Positions 16,180 to 24,462 of a DNA stretch of 64,000 nt are shown here, piece after piece. The stretch's first letter is position 1. Each line of letters starts with the position of its first letter. Location: NCBI RefSeq assembly GCF_013283875.1, contig NZ_CP054139.1, positions 1,736,001 to 1,800,000 of the forward strand. Reading direction: 5' to 3'. This stretch comes from Mucilaginibacter mali. GTDB lineage: Bacteria; Bacteroidota; Bacteroidia; Sphingobacteriales; Sphingobacteriaceae. The notes beneath the pieces were generated by a model. The model saw nothing but the letters and a program-made list of their open reading frames with translations, was not told the origin of the DNA and searched no databases. The translations under genes were made by a program, and so were the position numbers.

Positions 16180-18105
16180 ATGGCCCCTGTTAATATTTTA
16201 ATTGTGGATGATCGCGAGGAGAACATTATTGCCCTCGAGGCTTTATTGAACCGCGACGACATCCGCATGTTTTCAACCACCTCGCCCAACGATGCTTTAA
16301 AGATCGCGTGGGAGAACCCCATTGCTATCGCGCTTGTCGACGTTCAGATGCCCGAAATGGATGGCTTTGAACTGGTGGAGATGCTGAAAGCTAATCCCAA
16401 AACAAAGGATATATTGGTAATATTTGTAACCGCTATATCAAAAGAATCTAAATACGTTGTAAAGGGTTTAGGCACCGGCGCGGTAGATTACCTGTATAAA
16501 CCATTAGATCCGTATATCACATCGGCCAAGGTTGATGCATTTATACAACTGGCCCGCAACCAGGCCGAGATAAAGGAAAAGAACATCGAGCTTCAGAATT
16601 TTGCCATTGTTGTAAAAAACTCGGCCGATATGATTTGCGCTATCGACGCGCAAACCCTGCGCATTGCCAGCATAAACCCCGCTATCGAAAAAATAATGGG
16701 TTTTAAGCCCGATGAGGTGATTGGCAGGGGCGTGGTGGATCTGGCAATTGACGAAGATCAGGTTCCGTTCAGGAAAAAATTGGGTGAGATCATAAAAGAT
16801 AACCTGCAATTTGCGGTTTTTGAGTACCGCTTTGAAACCTTTGAAAAGCGTGTGATCTGGGCTGAGTGCCGGATGTCGTACCGTAACAAAACTATTTTCC
16901 TCAATATCAGCGATATCTCCCCGCAAAAAAGTTTCCAGGAGCAACTGATCAAATCGAAAGAAGCGGCCGAGTACGGCAAAAAAGTGAAAGAGACTTTTTT
17001 GGCCAACATGAGTCATGAATTACGTACCCCGGTAAACGGTATCATCGGTATCACCAACCTGCTGCGTAAAACCAATATCGATGAGCAGCAAAAAAGTATG
17101 CTCGATCTGCTGGAAACATCCTCACAGTCGCTTTTAGGGGTGATAAATGATGTGCTGGATATCTCGAAGATAGAGGCCGGTAAATTCAGCATTGTACGCA
17201 CGCCAAATAACCTGCGCGCTATTGTAAAGGCTGTTTACGATTTGCTGAAGTTTAAAGCCGATGAACACAATATTGAGTTTTTACTGGAAATAGCCGAGGA
17301 TGCGCCCCAATACATACAGGTAGATTCGCTGCGTTTGAACCAGATACTGATGAACCTGCTGAGCAATGCCATTAAGTTTACCGACAGGGGGCACGTGAAG
17401 CTGAAGGTTACGGTAATGCAAAAGCATAACAATAAGGTAAAGCTTAAATTTAGTATAGAAGATACCGGTATCGGTATCGCGTCGGACAAGATCGCTACCA
17501 TATTCGAATCGTTTGAACAGGCCGAAGACGATACGACCGCTAAATATGGCGGAACGGGCCTGGGGCTAACAATTGTAAAGAAACTAATTGAGTTAAAAGG
17601 CGGCGACCTGACGGTGAGCAGCCAGGTGGGCAAGGGTAGCGTATTTAATTTTACTAACTGGTACGAAGTGGTAGACCAACCAAAGGAAAAAGCAACTGTG
17701 CGCGATGTGCCGCGGGTATTAGCGCCGTTTAAAGAGAATATAAGCGTTTTAGTGGTAGAAGATAACCTGGTGAACCAGTTTATGCTATCGAAGATATTAA
17801 AGGAGTGGAACGTTAGCGTTGATATGGTTGACAATGGCCGCAAAGCATTGGACAAACTAAAAGAAAACGATTACGACGTGGTGCTTATGGATACCCACAT
17901 GCCCGAAATGAGCGGTTACCAAACTGCCAAAACCATCCGTGTTGATTTTGAGGAGCCGAAGCGTAGCGTTCCTATTATCTCGTTATCAGCCGCCTCCTAC
18001 GATCATGAGCAACAGCAGGCCATATCTGCCGGTATGAATGATGTGCTGGCCAAGCCTTTTATGCCGTATGAATTGCATGAGAAGATATTGAAGCTACTTA
18101 AGTAG
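16180..18105 (+). CDS. Hybrid histidine kinase with N-terminal receiver, PAS, HisKA, HATPase and C-terminal receiver
   Basis: 641 residues, no membrane segment, so cytoplasmic. Receiver 1 (about 4-125) has D54 in ALVDVQMPEMDG. A PAS domain spans about 135-250 (ADMICAIDAQ). HisKA has H279 in NMSHELRTPVNG, HATPase has GTGLGLTIV, and receiver 2 (about 520-640) has D571 in VLMDTHMPEMSG. Two receivers around a kinase suggest a relay node that takes phosphate from the CHASE3/GAF kinase upstream and passes it on. It ends the signalling block; downstream lies a gene-free repeat region. Confidence 0.92.
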   Translation: MAPVNILIVDDREENIIALEALLNRDDIRMFSTTSPNDALKIAWENPIAIALVDVQMPEMDGFELVEMLKANPKTKDILVIFVTAISKESKYVVKGLGTGAVDYLYKPLDPYITSAKVDAFIQLARNQAEIKEKNIELQNFAIVVKNSADMICAIDAQTLRIASINPAIEKIMGFKPDEVIGRGVVDLAIDEDQVPFRKKLGEIIKDNLQFAVFEYRFETFEKRVIWAECRMSYRNKTIFLNISDISPQKSFQEQLIKSKEAAEYGKKVKETFLANMSHELRTPVNGIIGITNLLRKTNIDEQQKSMLDLLETSSQSLLGVINDVLDISKIEAGKFSIVRTPNNLRAIVKAVYDLLKFKADEHNIEFLLEIAEDAPQYIQVDSLRLNQILMNLLSNAIKFTDRGHVKLKVTVMQKHNNKVKLKFSIEDTGIGIASDKIATIFESFEQAEDDTTAKYGGTGLGLTIVKKLIELKGGDLTVSSQVGKGSVFNFTNWYEVVDQPKEKATVRDVPRVLAPFKENISVLVVEDNLVNQFMLSKILKEWNVSVDMVDNGRKALDKLKENDYDVVLMDTHMPEMSGYQTAKTIRVDFEEPKRSVPIISLSAASYDHEQQQAISAGMNDVLAKPFMPYELHEKILKLLK

Positions 18106-18106
18106 T

Positions 18107-18165
18107 GATTAATGATCAGTTAATCAGACATTAGTATCCAAATATCTGCTAATCTCTGATCACTT
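18107..18165. repeat. Degenerate palindrome of the TGATTAGT/ACTAATCA type (family B)
   Basis: GTGATTAATGATCAGTTAATCAGA is mirrored imperfectly by TCTGCTAATCTCTGATCAC. It is a weaker copy of the repeat at 18921-19015 and lies between the hybrid-kinase stop and the composite element at 18170. Confidence 0.4.
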
Positions 18166-18169
18166 ATTA

Positions 18170-18408
18170 ACTTAAGTTGCGGGTTATTTAACCACAAAGT
18201 GCACAAAGATTTGCAAAATCGATTGACACAAAGGTCACAAAGAGCAAATCAATCAGCAGATTTAAGTTTTTTTAAGGGCAACAAAGCTTTGTGGTCTCTC
18301 TTTTTCTTTTGATTATCAAAGCCTCTGTGAACTTTGTGCTTCAACATCGGGCATATCTTTGTGCGCTTTGTGGTTAAATCGTCTGTTTTGTTAACCCGCA
18401 ACTTGGGT
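18170..18408. mobile_element. Gene-free 239-bp element with IS982-like ends (putative MITE)
   Basis: The left end ACTTAAGTTGCGGGTTA (18170-18186) and the right end, whose reverse complement reads ACCCAAGTTGCGGGTTAA (18391-18408), match the left end of the IS982 element at 3659 (ACTCAAGTTGCGGGTTAA) with one or two differences. No transposase or other ORF lies inside. The flanks TTATTA and TAATTA resemble the TAATTA duplication of the full IS. This fits a non-autonomous derivative that the IS982 transposase could move. Confidence 0.7.
18187..18378. repeat. TTAACCACAAAG palindrome nested in the MITE (family E, no gene)
   Basis: TTTAACCACAAAG plus TGCACAAAGAT (18187-18210) is mirrored by ATCTTTGTGCGC and TTTGTGGTTAAA (18355-18378), with more CACAAAG and CTTTGTG words between. 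The arms match the ends of the GxxExxY unit at 5981-6516, but no coding frame lies inside. Confidence 0.65.
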
Positions 18409-18427
18409 TAATTAACTAATCACTAAC

Positions 18428-18910
18428 CTAAAACAAACTCGTTTGCCCTACGCCTTGTACGCGGGCTTCCAGTTCAAGCAGGTATTGTTTGCGCCACAGG
18501 CCGCCTGCATAACCGGTAAGGCTGCCGTCTGATCCGATGACGCGGTGGCAGGGAACCACTATCCACATGCTGTTTCGGCCATTGGCCGACGCGATGGCGC
18601 GGATGGCTAACGGGTTATTCATCCGTTTGGATAAGGTAGCATAACTGATAGTCTCGGCATAGCTGATCTGGAATAGATGCTTCCAAACCTCCTGCTGAAA
18701 ATCGGTACCCTTTTGTTGAAAGGGGAAATCGAATATCTTTCTTTTACCTGCGAAATATTCATCTAACTGTTTTGCCGCATCGTTAATGGCCGGTGAGGTA
18801 TCAGTCGCGTCATCGACCGGTATCTCGTGCACGGTTACCGAACAGATCATGCCATCCTCGTCTTCAATGCGGGCAAGGCCAATAGGTGTGGTGTGGTAAA
18901 TAACGGGCAT
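18428..18910 (-). CDS. ogt: Methylated-DNA--protein-cysteine methyltransferase
   Basis: 160 residues. It repairs O6-alkylguanine by taking the alkyl group onto a cysteine. The active site is IVVPCHRV with C121, the DNA-binding helix with its Arg finger is RAIASANGRN, and the C-terminal motif GYAGGLWRKQYLL is present. A short N-terminal domain (1-60) precedes the catalytic part, as in Ogt; there is no Ada regulatory domain. The gene is isolated: repeats of family B lie just upstream and the MITE lies downstream. Confidence 0.93.
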   Translation of the reverse strand: MPVIYHTTPIGLARIEDEDGMICSVTVHEIPVDDATDTSPAINDAAKQLDEYFAGKRKIFDFPFQQKGTDFQQEVWKHLFQISYAETISYATLSKRMNNPLAIRAIASANGRNSMWIVVPCHRVIGSDGSLTGYAGGLWRKQYLLELEARVQGVGQTSLF

Positions 18911-18920
18911 GGGGCTAAGG

Positions 18921-19015
18921 TAGTGATTAGTAATCAGAGATTAGTTAATCAGTGATTAGTAACTCACCAGAGCACAATTAAAACTAATCTCTGATTAACT
19001 AATCACTAATCACTA
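18921..19015. repeat. Palindromic repeat family B
   Basis: TAGTGATTAG with TAATCAGAGATTAGTT (18921-18946) is mirrored by AACTAATCTCTGATTA and CTAATCACTA (18982-19015, with an internal duplication of AATCACTA). The repeat fills the gap between ogt and ccmB. Confidence 0.6.
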
Positions 19016-19027
19016 ATTTAGCGCCCA

Positions 19028-19711
19028 ATGGGATTTATCAAACAAACACGCCACTTGCTGCAAAAGGAAATACTGATAGAATGGCGGTCGAAATATGCCT
19101 TTAACAGCGTGCTGCTGTATGTGGCTTCGACGGTGTTTGTGTGCTATATATCGTTTAAGCTGAGTCCGGGCTTTAAGGAGAGTGAGGGTTACCCGATAGT
19201 ATGGAACGTATTGTTTTGGATCATCATGCTCTTCGCCGCGGTAAACGCCATCGCCAAAAGCTTCGCGACGGAAAGCAAAGGCCGGATGTTGTACTATTAT
19301 GCCATCACCGATGCCCGGGCCATTATCCTATCGAAAACTATTTATAACGGGCTGCTGATGTTGATCATCAGTATCCTTACGCTTGTTATCTACCTGCTAT
19401 TCTTTAATAATACTATCGGTAACCCGGTTTATTATTTTATAGCGGTATTGCTGGGCAGCATCAGCTTTTCAACGGTTTTTACCATGGTATCGGCCATCGC
19501 CTCTAAGGCGGGCAACAGCAGCGGGTTAATGGCGATATTAAGTTTCCCGGTGATCATCCCGGTTATACTGGTACTGATCAAACTGGCAAAAAACGCCATG
19601 GATGGCATAGATAACAGCTTTAATTACGAGCAGATCATTTTACTGGTGGCTATTAATGTTATTGTGGTAGCTACATCGCTGTTGCTGTTTCCCTATTTGT
19701 GGCGGGATTAA
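19028..19711 (+). CDS. ccmB: Heme exporter protein CcmB
   Basis: 227 residues with six hydrophobic segments. It begins with the typical cytoplasmic stretch FIKQTRHLLQKEILIEWRSK, followed by membrane helices at about 20-40, 50-68, 95-123, 130-152, 155-180 and 195-222. It is the membrane subunit of the CcmAB ABC exporter needed to release heme-loaded CcmE. The ATPase gene ccmA is not in the window. TAATTTAG, one base off the consensus -7 box, ends 6 bases before the ATG. A family A palindrome separates it from the next gene. Confidence 0.88.
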   Translation: MGFIKQTRHLLQKEILIEWRSKYAFNSVLLYVASTVFVCYISFKLSPGFKESEGYPIVWNVLFWIIMLFAAVNAIAKSFATESKGRMLYYYAITDARAIILSKTIYNGLLMLIISILTLVIYLLFFNNTIGNPVYYFIAVLLGSISFSTVFTMVSAIASKAGNSSGLMAILSFPVIIPVILVLIKLAKNAMDGIDNSFNYEQIILLVAINVIVVATSLLLFPYLWRD

Positions 19712-19719
19712 CCCAAACC

Positions 19720-19804
19720 GTCATCCTGAGCGATAGCGAAGGATCCCCGGTAAGCAGAAACGGAATTGCTTAGTCTGGGATCCTTCGCTATCGCTCAGCA
19801 TGAC
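19720..19804. repeat. Palindromic repeat family A, copy 1
   Basis: GTCATCCTGAGCGATAGCGA plus AGGATCCC (19720-19748) is mirrored at 19776-19804 with few differences. The centre reads TAAGCAGAAACGGAATTGC. A second copy in opposite orientation lies at 47641-47724 and keeps the same centre (TAAGCAGAGCGGAATTGC when reversed). Confidence 0.75.
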
Positions 19805-19867
19805 GATCTGATAATGAAAATAATCGTTACAGATAACACGGATTTAAAATAACCGTTATTTTTACCC

Positions 19868-21076
19868 ATGCGTTTTTATATACCCCTGTTATTTTTACTG
19901 TTCCCGCTGATGGTGCTGGCCCAAACCGGCAGTATTACCGGTAAGGTTATCCGCATGGATAATAAAAGCCCCATGGCCAAGGCCAGCGTTTTCCTTAGCA
20001 ACTCATCATACGGAACAATAACTAACGACGACGGTACTTTTACGCTTAGCGGGCTTAAACCCGGTCAGTATGAGTTGGTGGTGACATCCGTAGGCTTCGA
20101 AGATTTCAATAAAACCATTATGGTGCCGCGCGACGCGAAGGAACCGGTGCGGGTTGATGTGGAAATGATTGTTAAAACCACGCAATTGCACGAGGTGGTG
20201 ATCACCACGCCCGAGAACTGGAAGCGCAACTACGAGCAGTTTGTGAAGTTGTTTTTAGGCGAATCGGCTAACGCGAAGAAGTGCAAGATCTTAAATCCGC
20301 ATTCGCTTAGTTTTTTAAATCATAAGGCAAAGCAATCGCTGGAGGCATGGTCGGATGAGTTTATCGAGATAGAGAATAAAGCGCTGGGCTACAAGGTGAA
20401 GTTTTTGCTGAAGGAGTTTAATTACAATGGTATCGATAATATCATATCCTGGGAGGGAAAGATCTTGTTTAACGAGTTGCCGGGCAGTGTATCGCAAAAA
20501 AAGCAATGGGAGGAGAAGCGCAACGATATCTATTACGGATCGAACATGCACTTTTTCCGTTCGCTGCAAAACGCTAAGCTGAGTGAAGATGGCTTCGCGG
20601 TGATGATTCTGGAACGTAAGCCAAACCCAAACCGCCCGCAGCAGGAGATGCTGATGAAGAAGATAAACTTTTGGGGACAGAATAATATTGACTCGGCAAA
20701 TAAATACCGGCGGCTTTATAATTTGCCTAAATACGATGAGAACCTGATCCGCCAGCCCTTAAAGGAAACCGACATTGCCCGTGCTACCGAACAACCCGGC
20801 GTGTTTGTCATCGGCTTCCCCGAGCATTTGTATGTAATGTACACCAAAAAGCGCGAGGAAGAATATATGGCCGATATTTACCGCCCGCTGGATATGCCCA
20901 ATTACCAGGTAAGCATTATTACCCTGCATACCCAATATTCAATGTTTGATATGAATGGTTCGATCATATCCACACCACCGCCATTATTTGAAGGCACCTG
21001 GTCTAAAAATAAAGTGGCCGAATTGCTGCCTGTAGATTATGTTCCGGGCGAACTGGTATTAAAGGAAAAGCTGTAA
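19868..21076 (+). CDS. Secreted protein with carboxypeptidase-like regulatory domain
   Basis: 402 residues. The signal peptide is MRFYIPLLFLLFPLMVLAQ. A carboxypeptidase-regulatory-like beta-sandwich spans about 20-105 (GSITGKVIRMDNKSPMAKAS, SYGTITNDDGTFTLSGLKPG). The rest (110-402) is unassigned, with many charged and aromatic residues and no barrel signature, so this is not a TonB receptor. Such proteins are common surface or periplasmic proteins of Bacteroidota with unknown roles. It sits between ccmB and ccmC with palindromes on both sides, so a link to cytochrome maturation is not implied. Confidence 0.75.
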   Translation: MRFYIPLLFLLFPLMVLAQTGSITGKVIRMDNKSPMAKASVFLSNSSYGTITNDDGTFTLSGLKPGQYELVVTSVGFEDFNKTIMVPRDAKEPVRVDVEMIVKTTQLHEVVITTPENWKRNYEQFVKLFLGESANAKKCKILNPHSLSFLNHKAKQSLEAWSDEFIEIENKALGYKVKFLLKEFNYNGIDNIISWEGKILFNELPGSVSQKKQWEEKRNDIYYGSNMHFFRSLQNAKLSEDGFAVMILERKPNPNRPQQEMLMKKINFWGQNNIDSANKYRRLYNLPKYDENLIRQPLKETDIARATEQPGVFVIGFPEHLYVMYTKKREEEYMADIYRPLDMPNYQVSIITLHTQYSMFDMNGSIISTPPPLFEGTWSKNKVAELLPVDYVPGELVLKEKL

Positions 21077-21092
21077 GATTCAGACGTGAGCT

Positions 21093-21171
21093 GTTAGATA
21101 TGAGATTTGAGACAGGCAGGCGTATAAAATCAGTGTAAAGTACACATTGTATCTCAAATCTCATATCTAAC
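21093..21171. repeat. Palindromic repeat family D
   Basis: A perfect 20-bp inverted repeat, GTTAGATATGAGATTTGAGA (21093-21112) and its complement (21152-21171), with a further partial repeat CATCTCATATCTAA to 21184. It lies in the gap ahead of ccmC. Confidence 0.7.
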
Positions 21172-21188
21172 ATCTCATATCTAATACC

Positions 21189-21196
21189 TAACTTTG
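21189..21196 (+). promoter_or_regulatory. TAnnTTTG -7 box of ccmC
   Basis: TAACTTTG ends 12 bases before the ccmC ATG at 21209. The box overlaps the TTG that would extend the frame by five residues, which argues for the ATG start. Confidence 0.55.
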
Positions 21197-21208
21197 CTTC
21201 ATCAAAAA

Positions 21209-21880
21209 ATGGCGATAATTTATAAAACGTGGTGGAAAGTGCTGGCTGTTGTACTGGTACTTTACACGTTGGTAGCCGGGATACTGATACCTGTGCCTGC
21301 CAAATACATCCTTAACGAAACGATACGCAACCTGTATTTCCACGTACCCATGTGGATGGCTATGTTTTCGGTATTTACCATATCGGTTATTTACAGCCTT
21401 AAATATTTACGATCGGGCAAGATAGAAGACGACCTGGTGGTGGTTGAATGCGTAAACACCGGCATGATGTTTTATGTGCTGGGTTTGCTAACCGGTATGC
21501 TTTGGGCCAAATACACCTGGGGCGAATATTGGAGCGGCGACCCTAAACAAAACAGCGCGGCCATTGCCTTTTTACTGTATTGTGCCTATTTGGTACTGCG
21601 CAATTCGATAGATGAGGAGCAGAAGCGGGCCAAGATATCAGCTATCTACAACATCTTCGCGTTCCCAATAATGATCGTGCTCCTGTTTGTGCTGCCGCGT
21701 ATGACCGACTCGCTGCATCCCGGCAATGGTGGTAATCCTGGCTTTAACAGCTACGATCTGGATAAGAATATGCGCTTTGTGCTGTACCCCGCATTCATCG
21801 GCTGGAGTTTATTAGGGGTGTGGATAGCAACCTTACGCTACCGTATGCGTATAATAGAATATAAGAACGAATCTGTATAA
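21209..21880 (+). CDS. ccmC: CcmC/CcsA-family heme-handling protein
   Basis: About 223 residues from ATG 21209. Six hydrophobic segments and the tryptophan-rich WWD-type loop WAKYTWGEYWSGDPKQNSAA between helices identify the heme-handling family; conserved His in YFHVPMWM and in SLHPGNGG are the likely axial ligands. CcmC loads heme onto CcmE at the outer face of the inner membrane. The ccmD gene follows after 9 bases, giving a ccmC-ccmD unit. The extension to TTG 21194 lies in the promoter box and was rejected. Confidence 0.9.
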   Translation: MAIIYKTWWKVLAVVLVLYTLVAGILIPVPAKYILNETIRNLYFHVPMWMAMFSVFTISVIYSLKYLRSGKIEDDLVVVECVNTGMMFYVLGLLTGMLWAKYTWGEYWSGDPKQNSAAIAFLLYCAYLVLRNSIDEEQKRAKISAIYNIFAFPIMIVLLFVLPRMTDSLHPGNGGNPGFNSYDLDKNMRFVLYPAFIGWSLLGVWIATLRYRMRIIEYKNESV

Positions 21881-21889
21881 GTATTTATA

Positions 21890-22102
21890 ATGAAAAAACT
21901 GGTGTTTTTGTTGATGTGCCTTTTAAGCGGCATCGCGGCCTTTGCTCAGCAGGCTGGTCCGGGTATGGATGATACCTTCCGCAGCTCGGGTAAAATTTAT
22001 GTAGTAATTACAATTATCGTAATAATCTTTGTTGGATTAGCCCTTTATTTATTTTCGATGGACAAAAGGCTTAGGAAAATTGAGAAATTTGAAAAAAATT
22101 AA
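21890..22102 (+). CDS. ccmD: CcmD-family small membrane protein
   Basis: 70 residues. An N-terminal hydrophobic, signal-like segment (MKKLVFLLMCLLSGIAAFAQ) is followed by a membrane helix (about 37-55, IYVVITIIVIIFVGLALYLF) and a basic tail with LRKIEKFEK. CcmD proteins help release CcmE from CcmC. The position directly after ccmC supports the call. The Ala-Gln cleavage-like site after the first segment is a feature of Bacteroidota versions. Confidence 0.8.
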   Translation: MKKLVFLLMCLLSGIAAFAQQAGPGMDDTFRSSGKIYVVITIIVIIFVGLALYLFSMDKRLRKIEKFEKN

Positions 22103-22257
22103 TAAGGCGAAAAAATAGCCCTATTGCGTTTAAACATAGATTATGGGCTGTTTGTTATGATGTGTAATTAAAACACCAACCCTTAAAGCATTTGCAACTA
22201 TGGATAAAAATACCGCACATTTGCACACTTTTTCAAACCAATTATTTACATAATACT

Positions 22258-23691
22258 ATGGCTAATACCAACAAAGCTGCTATGCAGGACGGGCATTTCT
22301 TTGCCGACGTATGCAAAAACTTCGACTATGCGGCTCAATTTACCAATCACGATGCCGGCTTATTAGATCAGATCAAATCTTGCAACAGCGTTTACCGCTT
22401 TCGCTTCCCTATCCGCAAGGGCAATGGTTTCGAGGTGATCGACGCGTGGCGTGTAGAGCACTCGCACCACCAGTCGCCAACTAAAGGCGGTATCCGCTAC
22501 AGCGAAATGGTGAACGAGGACGAAGTAATGGCGCTTGCCGCGCTGATGACCTACAAATGCGCCATTGTGAATGTGCCATTTGGCGGTGCAAAAGGTGGTA
22601 TCTGCATCAACCCTAAAAACTATACCGTACAGGAGTTGGAGAACATTACCCGCCGTTACACGGTAGAGCTTGTTAAAAAGAATTTCATCGGCCCAAGCAT
22701 CGACGTGCCTGCACCTGATTATGGATCGGGCGAGCGCGAGATGAGCTGGATAGCCGATACCTATGCTACCATGAACCCGGGCCAACTGGATGCCATGGGC
22801 GTAGTTACCGGTAAACCACTGGCCTTACATGGTATTGCCGGCCGCCGCGAAGCTACCGGCCGTGGTGTGGCTATTGCCGCCCGCGAGTGCGTAAGCTTTG
22901 GCGAGGATATGGAAAAAATTGGTTTAACCGCCGGTTTAGCAGGCAAAAAGGTTATTGTACAGGGTTTAGGTAATGTAGGTTACTACTCTGCAAAATACCT
23001 GGCCGAATTTGGCGCTACCATTGTTGGCCTGTGCGAATACGAAGGCGCTGTTTACAATGCTGATGGTTTGGATTACGACGCGGTATTCCAGCACCGTAAA
23101 ACTACCGGTTCAATACTGAACTACCCCGGTGCGCAATCATTCACCCGTTCGGGCGAAGGTTTAGAGCAGCCTTGCGATATCCTGGTACCGGCCGCGCTGG
23201 AAAACCAGATCACTATCGAGAACATCCGCAACATTAAAGCAAAAATTATAGTAGAGGGCGCTAACGGCCCAACCACCCCTGAGGCTGAAAAAGTATTTTA
23301 CGAAAACGGGGGCATCATCGTTCCGGATATGTATGCCAACGCCGGCGGTGTAACCGTATCGTACTTCGAGTGGCTGAAAAACCTGTCGCACGTAGCCTTT
23401 GGCCGTATGAACAGACGCTTTGAAGAAAACTCGAATATGAACCTGGTGAACATGGTTGAAGGTATCACCGGCGTATCGCTGAACGCTCAGCAACGTGCTA
23501 CCATTGTTAAAGGCGCATCAGAATTAGAACTGGTTAACTCGGGTTTAGAGGATACGATGATCCGCTCGTACCACGAGATCCGCGAAACCTATCTGACCAC
23601 ACCTAAAATTGATACCTTGCGTACTGCCGCGTTTGTGGGCGCCATCAACAAGATAGCTGTATCTTACTCAAACCTTGGTGTTTGGCCGTGA
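22258..23691 (+). CDS. gdhA: Glu/Leu/Phe/Val-type glutamate dehydrogenase
   Basis: 477 residues from ATG 22258; the longer frame from TTG 22192 adds 22 residues with no family match and was rejected. It interconverts glutamate and 2-oxoglutarate plus ammonia. Visible motifs: the substrate region PTKGGIRYS, the catalytic-Lys segment MTYKCAIVNVPFGGAKGGI, the Asp in DVPAPDYGSGEREMSWI, the nucleotide fold VQGLGNVGYYSA, and EGANGPTTPEAE. A terminator follows. It sits between ccmD and ccmE, but its function points to nitrogen metabolism together with glnII rather than cytochrome maturation. Confidence 0.93.
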   Translation: MANTNKAAMQDGHFFADVCKNFDYAAQFTNHDAGLLDQIKSCNSVYRFRFPIRKGNGFEVIDAWRVEHSHHQSPTKGGIRYSEMVNEDEVMALAALMTYKCAIVNVPFGGAKGGICINPKNYTVQELENITRRYTVELVKKNFIGPSIDVPAPDYGSGEREMSWIADTYATMNPGQLDAMGVVTGKPLALHGIAGRREATGRGVAIAARECVSFGEDMEKIGLTAGLAGKKVIVQGLGNVGYYSAKYLAEFGATIVGLCEYEGAVYNADGLDYDAVFQHRKTTGSILNYPGAQSFTRSGEGLEQPCDILVPAALENQITIENIRNIKAKIIVEGANGPTTPEAEKVFYENGGIIVPDMYANAGGVTVSYFEWLKNLSHVAFGRMNRRFEENSNMNLVNMVEGITGVSLNAQQRATIVKGASELELVNSGLEDTMIRSYHEIRETYLTTPKIDTLRTAAFVGAINKIAVSYSNLGVWP

Positions 23692-23717
23692 TATATAACT
23701 AAACTAAAACTGATCTT

Positions 23718-23752
23718 GAAAAAGCCATCCGAAAGGGTGGCTTTTTTGTTTT
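23718..23752 (+). terminator. Terminator of glutamate dehydrogenase gene
   Basis: AAAAAGCCATCC (23719-23730) pairs with GGGTGGCTTTTT (23735-23746, one T-G pair), loop GAAA, followed by a T-rich run. Confidence 0.85.
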
Positions 23753-23783
23753 TGGCTTATATTTAAGCACTGTAAATAGTAAT

Positions 23784-24305
23784 ATGAATCGGGATATCCG
23801 TCAAAAAAATGAGCGAAGAATAAAAGCGGCGAAGGAAAAGAATTTAAACTACGTTAAGAACAGCTTATATGTTCTGGGTTTTCTTTCGTTATTCTATACC
23901 TACAACGTTTATGATGCTACGTTTATTAAATGGCAAACAATATTATGTATAGGATTGATCCCCGCTTTACTATGTATTATTTTCTTTCGCATAAAGTTTA
24001 AGGAATACGGTTTTACATTATTTCTTTGGGGAAGTTTATTTGCCGGGGGATTCTTTTTCATCAATAGCTTTTCGGCGGAGCAACCTACTAACGTTAAGTT
24101 AAATATTTTTAACAGGTCGAGGCACCTAAAATCGCGTAGGCCCTATACATCTGTTGATGTAGAATACGACCGCGTTGAAAAAAGTATCGAAGTAGACAAA
24201 AATATCGGGCTAATATTTTACGAGATGCCATATCTGTCCGTTACGGTTAAAAAGGGATGTTTAGGATATTATACCATCGAAAGCCAGAAGTTGGTGATGA
24301 AGTAA
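23784..24305 (+). CDS. Hypothetical membrane protein
   Basis: 173 residues: a basic N-terminus, then three hydrophobic segments (about 28-40, 52-68, 75-95), then a soluble C-terminal part of about 75 residues with many Lys, Arg and Tyr. No family was recognised. It lies alone between the gdhA terminator and the ccmE promoter. Base composition is more AT-rich than the Ccm genes. It may be lineage-specific. Confidence 0.6.
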   Translation: MNRDIRQKNERRIKAAKEKNLNYVKNSLYVLGFLSLFYTYNVYDATFIKWQTILCIGLIPALLCIIFFRIKFKEYGFTLFLWGSLFAGGFFFINSFSAEQPTNVKLNIFNRSRHLKSRRPYTSVDVEYDRVEKSIEVDKNIGLIFYEMPYLSVTVKKGCLGYYTIESQKLVMK

Positions 24306-24425
24306 AATATCGCAAGATTGCTTGCACTGGTCGAAGTTTTTAAACCTCAACCAGTTGTTCTTTATCAATAACAATTCTAAATAAGAAACATCCCTTGCAA
24401 TAACCTTTATTAGCTTAACGTTTTG

Positions 24426-24433
24426 TATTTTTG
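24426..24433 (+). promoter_or_regulatory. TAnnTTTG -7 box of ccmE-ccmF
   Basis: TATTTTTG ends 29 bases before the ccmE start. Upstream, CTTTA at 24405-24409 is a weak -33 candidate. Confidence 0.5.
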
Positions 24434-24462
24434 CATCACTTTTTCATAACCAATAAAATACA

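Noticed and set aside
19868-21076. Carboxypeptidase-domain protein as a Ccm component or TonB receptor
   Set aside because: No barrel or plug region and no heme motif; palindromes separate it from both ccm neighbours.
22192-22257. TTG start adding 22 residues to glutamate dehydrogenase
   Set aside because: The added residues do not resemble the family and the ATG at 22258 gives the normal length.
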